From DATLGB01 sp037724045 (GTDB lineage: Bacteria > Actinomycetota > Thermoleophilia > Solirubrobacterales > Solirubrobacteraceae), in contig JBBJOW010000016.1 of NCBI GenBank assembly GCA_037724045.1, positions 4,857 through 68,856 of the forward strand: a stretch of DNA of 64,000 nt, given 5' to 3'. This document shows, one piece after another, positions 1-7,728 of this stretch (position 1 is its first letter; every line of letters begins with the position of its first letter). The notes under the pieces were generated by a model. That model made no database searches, was not told the DNA's origin, and worked only from the letters and a program-made list of their open reading frames with translations. The position numbers were made by a program, and so were the translations under genes.

Positions 1-27
1 GTCTACGTGGTAGGTTCTTTGGCGATT

Positions 28-145
28 CGCATCAAGAGGGGTGGAGGGATTGGCCCGATGAAACCCCGCCAACCAACTGGCCGTGCACCGTGCGCGGGCG
101 GGAAAGGTGGCAACTCCAACAGGCCACATATGCCTGGGAGATGCG
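28..145 (+). ncRNA. SAM-I (S-box) riboswitch
   Basis: The conserved S-box core is present in order: AAGAGGGGTGGAGGGA, GGCCCGATGAAACCCC and CAACC, then a variable stem and GGTGGCAACTCCAACAG. The closing P1 helix pairs CGCATC (28-33) with GATGCG (140-145). A TAGGTT at 11-16 could be the -10 element. No intrinsic terminator follows. Instead TCCTTC (157-162) can pair with GAAGGA (194-199), the ribosome-binding site of the next gene, so control is probably translational. By family knowledge S-adenosylmethionine binding turns expression off. The element sits directly before a threonine-synthase-like gene and a CysO sulfur carrier, which suggests a role in sulfur amino-acid supply. Confidence 0.92.
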
Positions 146-210
146 GTCGGAGCGTCTCCTTCTCGGCACGGCTCTCCTACCGCACACCAGGCGGAAGGAA
201 CTGATACGCC

Positions 211-1440
211 ATGCCGGCAGATGCCCTGAAGTGCAAGGAATGTGACACCACCTACGCCCTGGAGGCGAAGTTCGTCTGCGAGCGGTGCTTCGGCCCGCTC
301 GAGGTGCGCTATGCCCCTCCGAGCGGGGACGCCGCGGAGCTCAGGCGCCGCATCCAGGCGGGCCCGCTGAACCTGTGGCGCTACGCGGACTTCCTCCCGC
401 TCGAGCGCGGGGTTCCGGAGCGGTCGCTGCACACCGGCTTCACGCCGCTGCTGCGCGCCGACCGGCTGGCGGAGCGCCTCGGCCTCAAGGAGGTCTGGGT
501 CAAGAATGAGACCGCCAACCCGACGCACTCCTTCAAGGACCGCGTCGTGTCCGTCGCGCTGGCCCGGGCGCAGGAGCTCGGCTTCGAGACGCTCGCGTGC
601 GCCTCGACCGGCAACCTGGCCAACGCCGTCGCCGCGCACGCTGCCGCCGCCGGGCTGCCCTCGTACGTCTTCATCCCGGCCGACCTCGAGCAGGAGAAGA
701 TCCTCGCCACCGGCGCCTACGGGACCAACGTGGTCGGCGTCAAGGGCAACTACGACGAGGTCAACCGGCTCTGCACGCAGCTGTCAGGCGAGCACGAGGG
801 CTGGGCCTTCGTGAACATCAACATGCGCCCGTACTACGCCGAGGGATCGAAGACCCTCGCCTACGAGGTCATCGAGCAGCTGGGTTTCCAGACGCCGGAC
901 CGCATCGTCGGGCCCGTCGCCTCGGGCTCGCTGTTCACAAAGGTGGCGCGCGGCATCGACGAGTTCGTCGCCGCCGGCCTCGTCGCCGAGCGCGACATCG
1001 TCTTCAATGGCGCCCAGGCGCAGGGCTGCTCGCCCGTCGCCCAGGCCTTCGCGGCCGGCGAGGACTTCTGCCGGCCCGTGCGCCCGGACACGATCGCCAA
1101 GTCACTGGCGATCGGCAATCCGGCGGACGGCCCGTACGCGGTCGAGCTGGCCAGGCGCACCGGCGGCTCGATCGACGCGGTCACCGACGACGAGATCCGC
1201 GCCGGCGTGCGCCTGCTTGCGGAGACGACCGGCGTCTTCACCGAGACCGCCGGCGGCGTGACGACGGCGACGCTGGCCAAGCTCGCCGAGCGCGGGGACA
1301 TCGGCCCCGACGAGCGCGTGGTCCTGCTCATCACCGGCGATGGCCTGAAGACGATCGACACGGTCCGCGGCACGTTCGACGTCGCCGAGATCGAGCCGAC
1401 CGTCGACGCCTTCGACGCCGCCTTCGCCTCGGTCTCGTGA
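211..1440 (+). CDS. Threonine-synthase-like PLP enzyme under SAM riboswitch
   Basis: 409 residues. An N-terminal zinc-ribbon-like segment (CKECDTTY...CERCFG, about residues 8-28) is followed by the fold-type II PLP domain with the lysine motif THSFKDR (about residue 107) and the phosphate-binding loop CASTGNLANAVA. This is the archaeal-type threonine synthase architecture, which normally converts O-phosphohomoserine to threonine. The context is unusual: a SAM riboswitch precedes it and its stop codon overlaps the start of a CysO-like sulfur carrier. A PLP enzyme that uses the carrier's thiocarboxylate to make cysteine or homocysteine is therefore a serious alternative. The fold is certain; the reaction is not. 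Confidence 0.85.
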   Translation: MPADALKCKECDTTYALEAKFVCERCFGPLEVRYAPPSGDAAELRRRIQAGPLNLWRYADFLPLERGVPERSLHTGFTPLLRADRLAERLGLKEVWVKNETANPTHSFKDRVVSVALARAQELGFETLACASTGNLANAVAAHAAAAGLPSYVFIPADLEQEKILATGAYGTNVVGVKGNYDEVNRLCTQLSGEHEGWAFVNINMRPYYAEGSKTLAYEVIEQLGFQTPDRIVGPVASGSLFTKVARGIDEFVAAGLVAERDIVFNGAQAQGCSPVAQAFAAGEDFCRPVRPDTIAKSLAIGNPADGPYAVELARRTGGSIDAVTDDEIRAGVRLLAETTGVFTETAGGVTTATLAKLAERGDIGPDERVVLLITGDGLKTIDTVRGTFDVAEIEPTVDAFDAAFASVS

Positions 1441-1712
1441 CGGTCACGGTCAAGATCCCGACGCAGCTGCGCGCCGTCGCCGGCGGCGCCGCGGAGGCGC
1501 GCGCCGAGGGCGCCACGGTCGCCGAGGCGCTCGAGTCGCTGTACGCCGAGCACGCGGAATTGCGCGACCGGCTGGTGGGCGAGGACGGCACGCTGCGTCG
1601 CTTCGTCAACGTCTACCTGGCCGGCGAGGACATCCGCTTCCTCGACGGTCTCGACACGCCGGTGCCCGACGGCGCTGAGCTCACCATCCTCCCGGCGGTC
1701 GCGGGCGGCTGA
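1437..1712 (+). CDS. cysO: CysO-like sulfur carrier protein (MoaD/ThiS family)
   Basis: 91 residues from a GTG that overlaps the preceding stop by 4 bases (GTGA). It is a ubiquitin-like beta-grasp protein ending in the required di-glycine. The tail DGAELTILPAVAGG closely matches that of mycobacterial CysO, whose C-terminal thiocarboxylate donates sulfur to a PLP cysteine synthase. In mycobacteria the partners are CysM and the JAMM peptidase Mec. Here the translationally coupled partner is instead the threonine-synthase-like enzyme. MoaD for molybdopterin is the alternative, but the tail and the SAM-riboswitch context favour amino-acid sulfur metabolism. Confidence 0.85.
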   Translation: MTVTVKIPTQLRAVAGGAAEARAEGATVAEALESLYAEHAELRDRLVGEDGTLRRFVNVYLAGEDIRFLDGLDTPVPDGAELTILPAVAGG

Positions 1713-1723
1713 GGCGGGCGCCC

Positions 1724-2587
1724 ATGCGCTGGAAGCCAACAGGCCGCAAGTCCGACCTCATCGACCGCCGCGGCGGCGGCAGCCGTGGCGGCGGCGCGGG
1801 CCTGCCGATCCGCGCCGGTGGCGGGCTCGGGATCGTCGGCGTGATCGTCGTCGTCGCGCTGCAGCTGCTCGGCGGCGGCCAGGGCTTCGAGATCCCCGCC
1901 GGCCTCGCAGGCGGAGCGGGGGCGGGCGGCGAGCCGATCCCGGCCGCACAGGACCCTGACCGCGACCTGCGCGACTTCAGCCTCTACGTCTTCTCCGACG
2001 TCCAGGACGCGTGGGAGAAGACGTTCGCCGACCAGGACCGCGAGTACGAGCGGGCCAAGCTCGTCCTCTACACGGGGCAGACGGGTACGGCGTGCGGGAC
2101 CGGCACGGCGGCGACCGGCCCGTTCTACTGCCCGGCCGATCAACAGGTCTACCTCGACCTCTCCTTCTACCGCGACATGGAGACCCAGCTGCGTGCCGGC
2201 GGCGACTTCGCGTGGGCCTACGTGATCGGGCACGAGGTCGGGCACCACGTCCAGCAGCTCACCGGCATCTCGGAGGAGGTGAGCCGCGCCAGCCGCGCGA
2301 ACCCCGATGACGCCAACGAGCTGAGCGTCCGCCAGGAGCTGCAGGCCGACTGCTACGCGGGGGTCTGGGCACGCAGCGTCTTCGACCAGCTCGAGGTGGG
2401 CGACGTCGAGGAGGCGATGACGGCCTCGCAGGCCGTCGGCGACGACCGGCTGCAGAAGCAGGCGGGCCAGGCCGTCAATCCCGACGCGTTCACGCACGGC
2501 TCGTCGGCGCAGCGGCTCGAGTGGTTTCAGAGGGGTCGGCGCGAGGGCGACCCGTCCGCGTGCGACACCTTCAGCGGCGATCTGTGA
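1724..2587 (+). CDS. Neutral zinc metallopeptidase, YpfJ family
   Basis: 287 residues, the usual length of the family. One N-terminal transmembrane segment (about residues 24-45, GLGIVGVIVVVALQLLGGG) anchors a long periplasmic or outer-face domain. The zinc-binding HExxH is seen in VIGHEVGHHVQQ (about residue 170), with a downstream ELQADCYAG that supplies the third ligand. Substrates are not known for this family. The gene starts 11 bases after cysO and overlaps the next gene by 4 bases, so it belongs to the riboswitch operon. In mycobacteria a different metallopeptidase (Mec) releases cysteine from CysO; nothing in this sequence shows that this unrelated peptidase does the same. Confidence 0.82.
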   Translation: MRWKPTGRKSDLIDRRGGGSRGGGAGLPIRAGGGLGIVGVIVVVALQLLGGGQGFEIPAGLAGGAGAGGEPIPAAQDPDRDLRDFSLYVFSDVQDAWEKTFADQDREYERAKLVLYTGQTGTACGTGTAATGPFYCPADQQVYLDLSFYRDMETQLRAGGDFAWAYVIGHEVGHHVQQLTGISEEVSRASRANPDDANELSVRQELQADCYAGVWARSVFDQLEVGDVEEAMTASQAVGDDRLQKQAGQAVNPDAFTHGSSAQRLEWFQRGRREGDPSACDTFSGDL

Positions 2588-3336
2588 TCACCCGCGCCAA
2601 CGAGGCCCGCCACCGCCTGCGCTTCCGGCTCTGGGCGCTGTTCCTGCGCGTCCAGCTGCGCCGCCGTGGTGCCGCCCTCGTCGTCGACGCGCCGCACGGG
2701 GCGCGGATGGACTCCTTCCCTCACCTCGCCTTCGACGGCGCCGGCGGGTCGGTGACGATCCGCATCGGGCGCGGGGTCAAGCTCGGCCGCGCGACCCACC
2801 TCGACGTCTCGCTCGGCGGTGCCAACGTCCTCGAGATCGGCGACGCCACCTACTTCCTGCACGGCGTCCGGCTGCAGCTGCGCAGCGGCGCCATCCGCCT
2901 CGCCGCGGGCGTCAACCTCCGCGACGGTGTCGTGCTGAAGTCCGAGGGCGAGCTGGTCATCGGCTACGAGGTGCCGATCTCCTACGGCGGAGCGATCCAC
3001 TGCGTCGAGCGCATCGAGATCGAGGATCGCGCAGGGCTGGCCGAGCGGGTGACGGTCGTGGACTCCGACCACTCCCACTACGGCGACGACCGCTACTTCC
3101 TCGCGCAGCCGCTCAAGATCGCGCCGGTGCGCATCGGCGCCAACGCGTTCGTGTGCGCAAACGCCGTCATCACCCGCGGCGCGCACGTCGGGGCGAACTC
3201 GGTGATCGCTTCTGGCGCGGTCGTCGGCGCCGGCGAGCACCCGGAGGGCTGGCTGGTGGCCGGCGCTCCCGCCCGGCCGGTGAGGAGCCTGTCAGGAAAG
3301 TCGTCACGTCCGGATGACGCACCGCCTGTTTCCTGA
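2584..3336 (+). CDS. Left-handed beta-helix acyltransferase (hexapeptide family)
   Basis: 250 residues from GTG 2584, which forms a GTGA overlap with the metallopeptidase stop. The middle and C-terminal parts carry imperfect hexapeptide repeats (IGRGVKLGRATHLD, IGANAFVCANAVITRG, VGANSVIASGAVVG) and end in the typical VAGAPARPV. The segment VDSDHSHYGDD provides the likely catalytic histidine. The closest general match is the sugar or maltose O-acetyltransferase/WcaF type. A serine acetyltransferase role would suit the sulfur operon, but the helical N-terminal domain of those enzymes is absent. The last codons form one arm of a terminator hairpin. Confidence 0.78.
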   Translation: MITRANEARHRLRFRLWALFLRVQLRRRGAALVVDAPHGARMDSFPHLAFDGAGGSVTIRIGRGVKLGRATHLDVSLGGANVLEIGDATYFLHGVRLQLRSGAIRLAAGVNLRDGVVLKSEGELVIGYEVPISYGGAIHCVERIEIEDRAGLAERVTVVDSDHSHYGDDRYFLAQPLKIAPVRIGANAFVCANAVITRGAHVGANSVIASGAVVGAGEHPEGWLVAGAPARPVRSLSGKSSRPDDAPPVS

Positions 3337-3343
3337 CAGGCTC
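3285..3343. terminator. Bidirectional hairpin spanning two convergent stop codons
   Basis: A perfect 15-bp inverted repeat (GAGCCTGTCAGGAAA at 3285-3299 and its complement at 3329-3343) encloses a smaller stem (CGTCA/TGACG). It covers the stop codon of the acyltransferase (3334-3336) and touches the stop of the minus-strand gene (3342-3344). It lacks a long T-run but is positioned to end transcription from both sides. Confidence 0.6.
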
Positions 3344-4506
3344 AGAGCGCTCGGACCGCGAGACGGAACGCGTCCGTCATGACCGCGCCCAGCAGCGGAT
3401 TGGGCAGCTCGGTGCCCGCGGGGACGTCGACGGTGATCCTGCGGATGTTGCCCTTCGCGGTCTGCACCCTGGCGCCCGCGAGGTAGTCGATCGGCACCGG
3501 TGTCGCGTCCGTGCCCACGAGCAGGACGGACGCGACGTGGCGATCGGCCTTCAACGGCCCGCGCAGGAACGCGGTCACCCGGCCGTCGGTGGAGTCCGTG
3601 GGGCGCACGATTGCGACCGACTCGACCTACGACACCGAGCGGTCGCGTCGCGCGCGGGAAGGGGGAGACCAGGAAGGTGCCGCCGGCGATGAGCGTCCCG
3701 TCCTGGTTGCAGGTGCCGGTCAGGATCAGCAGCGGCCCGTACACCGGAACGTCGTTGCACGTCACCTCGGCGTACAGCGAGGTCCCCGGTTTTGAGGCGC
3801 CGGTCGAATCCAGCGCGCCACGCAGCTCGAGGCGCCGCACTCCGACGTCGCCGAACGCGAAGCGGAGGTTGACGTCGTCGCGGCGCAGGATGAACTGGTC
3901 GCCGAGCATCCTCCCGGTGAGCGGGAAGGCCGCGCCGCCGCCGGGGTCGGGCACGACCCTGCCGCGCGCGTCGCGGCGCCCGCCGATGACCCACAGCAGC
4001 ACGCGGCGCACGCCTCGGTCGTCGGGCTCTCCGGCGCTGACGACGCCCGCGATCAAGTCGCGCGAATCCAACCCGGCCTGATCGAGCGACGGCAGCAGCG
4101 ACGGCAACGGCACCGCGGCCCGGCGAAGCACGAAGGCCGACACGCGCTCCGAGCCGACCTCCAGTGTCGGGGCCGTGCCGAGCGGCTCCGTGCGAAAGCG
4201 CAGGACGTCGTCGAAGGTGCCGGCCTGCGCGTCGTCGACGGTGTACGCGCCGCTGGCACGAATCTCGTAGTCGGTGTCGGGTTCGAGGAAGTCGTCGGGC
4301 ACGATGTGCAGGAACCTTCCGTCGCCTGAGAGCTCCGTGCCGGCCGGGAAGCTCGTCGCGATCGTCGCGACCTCCCATGGGGTCGCGGTGGAGGAGACCG
4401 TCTCGGGGACCGCAGAGCGCGCCGTGTTGCGCTGATCGAGCCGCATCTGCGGCCACGGCGCCGTGGCGAGCAGCAGCGCAACATGGAGCCAGTCGGAACG
4501 GCGCAC
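3342..4506 (-). pseudogene. Exported Ig-like (Big_5-type) domain protein, frameshifted
   Basis: The frame opens at GTG 4506 with a signal peptide (RRSDWLHVALLLATAPWPQ). It continues through a bacterial Ig-like segment (SFPAGTELSGDGRFLHIVP ... YTVDD ... LRFRTEPLG) and further beta-rich sequence to GGTFLVSPFPRATRPLGVV. Sensible coding then shifts frame near position 3625-3635 and resumes as VESVAIVRPTDSTDGRVTAF, ending at 3342. In the original frame the sequence turns arginine-rich. Either a single-base indel has inactivated the gene or the assembly has an error here. Both parts read as one exported protein of about 385 residues with no assigned function. Confidence 0.6.
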
Positions 4507-4552
4507 GGCGACCCTTAGACGCAGAAAGCGGCTGGTCGGGGGTGCGGTCCGT

Positions 4553-4870
4553 CTACGCGTCGCGGCGCGGGGACGGCGCGAAGTCGTCGGGCCCCAGCAG
4601 GTCGCGCGCGAAGGCCTCGGCGAGGGTGTCCGCGAGGATCTCCATCGACTCGGCGACCGATCGCTCATAGGCGGCGACGATCTGCTCGCGGGAAGCGGCC
4701 TGGCGGCGGTCGAGCTCTGCCATCTCGGCGGCCGTATGACAGGCCTGCATCACCACGAAGCACTCCGGGCAGCGCAGCTCGACGAGCAGCTCGCCGCCCT
4801 TGACCTTCTCCGAGCGCAGCGGCTGCACGAGGTCCGAACCGCAGCTCGGACACATGAGCAGGGAGGGCAC
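4553..4870 (-). CDS. Small zinc-ribbon protein
   Basis: 105 residues from GTG 4870, which lies 7 bases after a TAGCTT -10-like element. The N-terminal half has two cysteine pairs, CPSCGSDL and CPECF, forming a zinc ribbon. The C-terminal half is a charged helix (EMAELDRRQAASREQIVAAY) likely to be helical or coiled. No enzyme motif is seen and no function is recognised. It is divergent from the O-methyltransferase with only 44 bases between the start codons. An internal ATG five codons downstream is an alternative start. Confidence 0.65.
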   Translation of the reverse strand: MPSLLMCPSCGSDLVQPLRSEKVKGGELLVELRCPECFVVMQACHTAAEMAELDRRQAASREQIVAAYERSVAESMEILADTLAEAFARDLLGPDDFAPSPRRDA

Positions 4871-4877
4871 GCTCGCG

Positions 4878-4883
4878 AAGCTA
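4878..4883 (-). promoter_or_regulatory. -10 element (TAGCTT) for zinc-ribbon gene
   Basis: Read on the minus strand, TAGCTT is followed by 7 bases and the GTG at 4870. This spacing would put the transcription start at or next to the start codon, so the mRNA would be leaderless. It coincides with the expected -35 position of the divergent O-methyltransferase promoter. Confidence 0.45.
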
Positions 4884-4901
4884 CGCCTGCGTCCGGACGG
4901 A

Positions 4902-4907
4902 TAGGTT
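4902..4907 (+). promoter_or_regulatory. -10 element (TAGGTT) for O-methyltransferase
   Basis: TAGGTT, then 7 bases, then GTG 4915. No ribosome-binding site lies between them. The arrangement fits a leaderless transcript and supports GTG 4915 over the in-frame TTG at 4906, which overlaps the -10 element itself. Confidence 0.5.
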
Positions 4908-4914
4908 GCGGCGC

Positions 4915-5565
4915 GTGCAGGAGCGCTGGGACGCCGTCGACCGCTTCATCGAGGATCAGCTCATCGAGTCCGACGAGGCGCTGCGCGCGGCGGCGGGCGG
5001 GATCGGCGTCTCGCCGGCACTGGGAAAGCTCCTGCACCTGCTGGCGCTCTCGATCGGCGCCCGGCGGATCCTCGAGCTCGGCACGCTGCACGGCTACAGC
5101 GCGATCTGGTTCGCGCGGGCCCTCCCGCAGGACGGCGAGCTCGTCACGCTCGAGCTCGACCCCGGCACGGCGGCCAGGGCGCGGGAGAACGTCGACCGCG
5201 CGGGCGTCGGCGACCGCGTGGACATCCGCGTCGGCCCGGCGCTGGAGACGATCTCCGGATTCGATCCCGCCCACCCTCCGTTCGACCTCGTGTTCATCGA
5301 TGCCGACAAGCAGTCGATGCCCGCGTACTTCGCGGCGACGCTGCCGCTGGTGCGTCCGGGCGGGCTCATCGTGGGCGACAACACCATCCGCGGCGGCGCG
5401 ATCGTCGATCCGGACGGCGATCCAACCTCGCTTCGCTCGGAAGGGGTCGCCGGCGCGCGCGGTTTCTACGCGGCAGTCGCCGCCGAGCCGTCGGTGGACG
5501 CGACCGCCCTGCAGACGGTCGGCGTCAAGGGCTACGACGGCTTCGTGCTCGCCCGCAAGCGCTGA
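4915..5565 (+). CDS. SAM-dependent O-methyltransferase (COMT-like)
   Basis: 216 residues. The class I methyltransferase signature is clear: LELGTLHGYSAIWFARALP (SAM-binding motif I, about residue 51), VTLELDPGTA, and DLVFIDADKQSMPAYF with the metal-binding aspartates, then GDNTIRGG. This is the metal-dependent catechol/caffeoyl-CoA O-methyltransferase family, whose natural substrates in bacteria are mostly unknown. A stretch near residue 170 (DPTSLRSEG) is encoded by a GAGCGAAGCGAG-type short repeat on the opposite strand and may be a small insertion. Its 3' end overlaps the convergent gene by 34 bases. Confidence 0.88.
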   Translation: MQERWDAVDRFIEDQLIESDEALRAAAGGIGVSPALGKLLHLLALSIGARRILELGTLHGYSAIWFARALPQDGELVTLELDPGTAARARENVDRAGVGDRVDIRVGPALETISGFDPAHPPFDLVFIDADKQSMPAYFAATLPLVRPGGLIVGDNTIRGGAIVDPDGDPTSLRSEGVAGARGFYAAVAAEPSVDATALQTVGVKGYDGFVLARKR

Positions 5566-6194
5566 AGCTCGTCGTCCACGGACGCCTCACCGCCGACGAG
5601 GTCGAAGGTCAGACCGAAGGTCGACGGCTCCTCGAGGCAGGCGGCGAGGACGGCGGCGACGTCGGCTCGGGTGACGTCGCCGTAGTCCAGTCGCTCGGCG
5701 ATCTGCACACGGCCCGTCGGGGCACCGCCGGTCAGTTTGCCGGGCCGGACGATCGTGTAATCGAGGCCGCTCTCGCGCAGCGCCTGGTCGGCGCCGGCCT
5801 TGGCCTTGAGGTAGGGAAGCATCGGCTCCGAGCCCGAGGCCGGGTCCGCGGCGCCCATCGCGCTGATCATCAGGTAGCGGCGGACCCCCGCCTCCTCGCA
5901 CGCGCGCATGAGCTTGAGCGCCGCGCCGAGGTCGACGGTCTGCTTGCGCTCATCCCCGCTGCCAGGGCCTGCACCCGCCGCGAAGACGACGGCGTCGGCG
6001 TTGTCGAGGTAGTCGGTCAGCACGTCCTCGGCCTCCATGTCGCAGACGACCGGCGTTGCCAGCGCTGCCTGGAGGTCGGCCGCGTGGTCGGGATTGCGAA
6101 TCAGGCCGGCCGCAGTGTGGCCGCGCGCAAGCAGCTCCGGATAGAGCAGGAGGGCGATCTGTCCGTGACCACCGGCGACGACGACGTGAGCCAT
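5532..6194 (-). CDS. NAD(P)-binding Rossmann protein (atypical SDR, NmrA/YwnB-like)
   Basis: 220 residues from ATG 6194. The N-terminal dinucleotide loop is VVAGGHGQIALLL (atypical SDR consensus GxxGxxG, variant here). It is followed by AVVFAAGAGPGSG, the loop YLMISAMGAADP, and the IVRPGKLTG and YGDVTRADVAAVLA motifs typical of the YwnB/BVR-B group, which binds NAD(P)H with loosely defined redox or regulatory roles. No YxxxK catalytic pair is obvious, as is common in this atypical group. The start chosen removes an arginine-rich upstream extension. It lies 4 bases after the spoU-type gene, so the two are likely co-transcribed. Confidence 0.82.
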   Translation of the reverse strand: MAHVVVAGGHGQIALLLYPELLARGHTAAGLIRNPDHAADLQAALATPVVCDMEAEDVLTDYLDNADAVVFAAGAGPGSGDERKQTVDLGAALKLMRACEEAGVRRYLMISAMGAADPASGSEPMLPYLKAKAGADQALRESGLDYTIVRPGKLTGGAPTGRVQIAERLDYGDVTRADVAAVLAACLEEPSTFGLTFDLVGGEASVDDELQRLRASTKPS

Positions 6195-6198
6195 GCGC

Positions 6199-6837
6199 TC
6201 ACCCTTCCCGCAGACGCCCGCCGTACAACACTGCGGCGACCGCGGTGGCGAGGTTGAGGCTCGAGACGCCCGGGCGCATGGGGATGCGCACACGGGCGTC
6301 GGCCGCTGCGAGCAGGGCGCAGGAGAGGCCGTGGCGCTCGGAACCGAAGGCCAGCAACGCCTGTGCGGGGATGGGAGCGTCGCCGTCGCCATCGGGGTCG
6401 ATCGCCACCAGCGGCCGGTCGCGCGCCGCGGGCACCCCGTCCACGCGCGCGACGGGCACCGCGAAGTGCAGGCCCGCCGACCCGCGCAGCGCTTCGGGAT
6501 GCCACGGGTCGCGGTCTCCCGTCGTCAGCACCCCGGCAGCGCCGGCGGCGGCCGCCACGCGCACGCATGCGCCGAGATTGCCGAGGTGCCGCGGGTTCTC
6601 GAGCAGCACCACCGGCCCGGGCGCGGCGAGCATCGCGGCGACGTCCACCGCCGGCCGCCGTGCGGTCGCCACCACGTCCCCGCCACCGCGCACGAGGGCG
6701 TGCATCCGTTCCGCCACGTCAGGCGCGAGCTGGTCGGGGAGGTCGCCGAGGTCGCCTTCGGCGGCGAGGATCTCCGCCCCGAAGCGCAGCGCGTGCTTGA
6801 GCGCGTGGAAGCCTTCCAGGCGGACGGGAACATCCAT
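6199..6837 (-). CDS. SpoU/TrmH-family RNA 2'-O-methyltransferase
   Basis: 212 residues. The three SPOUT trefoil-knot motifs are all visible: LLENPRHLGNLGACVR (motif 1), LLAFGSERHGLS (motif 2) and IPMRPGVSSLNLATAVAAVLY (motif 3). The enzyme would methylate a ribose 2'-OH in tRNA or rRNA with SAM. The N-terminal part is short and does not resemble a full L30e-like substrate-binding domain. Start ATG 6837 lies 36 bases from the divergent GNAT gene. Which nucleotide is modified cannot be told from sequence. Confidence 0.87.
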   Translation of the reverse strand: MDVPVRLEGFHALKHALRFGAEILAAEGDLGDLPDQLAPDVAERMHALVRGGGDVVATARRPAVDVAAMLAAPGPVVLLENPRHLGNLGACVRVAAAAGAAGVLTTGDRDPWHPEALRGSAGLHFAVPVARVDGVPAARDRPLVAIDPDGDGDAPIPAQALLAFGSERHGLSCALLAAADARVRIPMRPGVSSLNLATAVAAVLYGGRLREG

Positions 6838-6859
6838 GCGGCGATGGTGACTGAATTCG

Positions 6860-6865
6860 TAGGAT
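6860..6865 (+). promoter_or_regulatory. -10 element (TAGGAT) for GNAT gene
   Basis: TAGGAT is followed by 8 bases (GGCGGGGG) and ATG 6874. The G-run is not a convincing ribosome-binding site at zero spacing, so a leaderless start is likely. No good -35 hexamer is seen. Confidence 0.45.
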
Positions 6866-6873
6866 GGCGGGGG

Positions 6874-7725
6874 ATGGACTTCCGCGCTCCCACCCAGGCG
6901 GACGCCGACCACATCGTTCGCCTCCTGGTCGCCTGCGACATCGCCGATTACGGCGCGCCCGACTACGACTACGAGGCCCTCATGGAGGAGTGGTCGGAGC
7001 CCGTGGTCGACGTCGCCCAGGACGGCTTCATCACCGATGGCGCGTACGGGCTGCTGCTGCGCACGGATGCGCGCGTCTTCGTGCACCCGGACCTGCGTGG
7101 CGGTGGCCTGGAGGACGAGCTCGCCGAACTGCTGGAGGACCGCGCCCGCGCGCGCGGCCTCGACCGCCTGGACTGGCAGGTGGCCGTCGCCGATCCCGAG
7201 ATGCGCGCCGCCGTCGAGGGCCGTGGCTACGACTACATCCGCTCGTACGCCGACCTGCGCCTGCCCGACGCCGACGTCCCGGCGCTTCCGGCCGGCGGGG
7301 TCCGCCCCTACGACGAGGACCGCGACGAAGTCGCCGTCCAGTCCCTGATCGAGCGGGCCTTCGAGGATGGGGAAGCCGGACGCATCGACTCGCTGGAGGC
7401 GCTCAAGGCCCGCCACGCGGACACGTCTCTGTGGTTCGTCGCGGACGCGCCGGACGGCTCGCTGGCCGGCGCGGTCCGTTGCGAGCTGCGCCCGACCGGC
7501 TTCATCGAGGGCTACATCCGCCATCTCGCCACCGCGCAGGAGCACCGCCGACGGGGGATCGCGGGCATGCTGATCGGCGCCGCCGCGCGCGAGCTCGTCG
7601 CGCGCGGCTCGATCGCCATCCGCCTGCACGTGCGCTCGGACAACCCGAAGGCACTCGAGCTCTACGAGCGCCTCGGGTTCCGCGGCGGCTGGCTCGTCGA
7701 CGAGTTCCGCCTGCAGCTGCGTTGA
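6874..7725 (+). CDS. Tandem-domain GNAT N-acetyltransferase
   Basis: 283 residues with two GNAT folds, the layout of mycothiol synthase MshD and related enzymes. The first half is degenerate (VFVHPDLRGGGLEDELAELL, then DRLDWQVAVADPE). The second half carries the full acetyl-CoA motif YIRHLATAQEHRRRGIAGML followed by IRLHVRSDNPKALELYERLGF. It would transfer an acetyl group from acetyl-CoA to an amine; the substrate is unknown. MshD itself is possible but the defining residues cannot be confirmed by eye. It converges with the alcohol dehydrogenase remnant, leaving 3 bases between them. Confidence 0.85.
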   Translation: MDFRAPTQADADHIVRLLVACDIADYGAPDYDYEALMEEWSEPVVDVAQDGFITDGAYGLLLRTDARVFVHPDLRGGGLEDELAELLEDRARARGLDRLDWQVAVADPEMRAAVEGRGYDYIRSYADLRLPDADVPALPAGGVRPYDEDRDEVAVQSLIERAFEDGEAGRIDSLEALKARHADTSLWFVADAPDGSLAGAVRCELRPTGFIEGYIRHLATAQEHRRRGIAGMLIGAAARELVARGSIAIRLHVRSDNPKALELYERLGFRGGWLVDEFRLQLR

Positions 7726-7728
7726 CCC

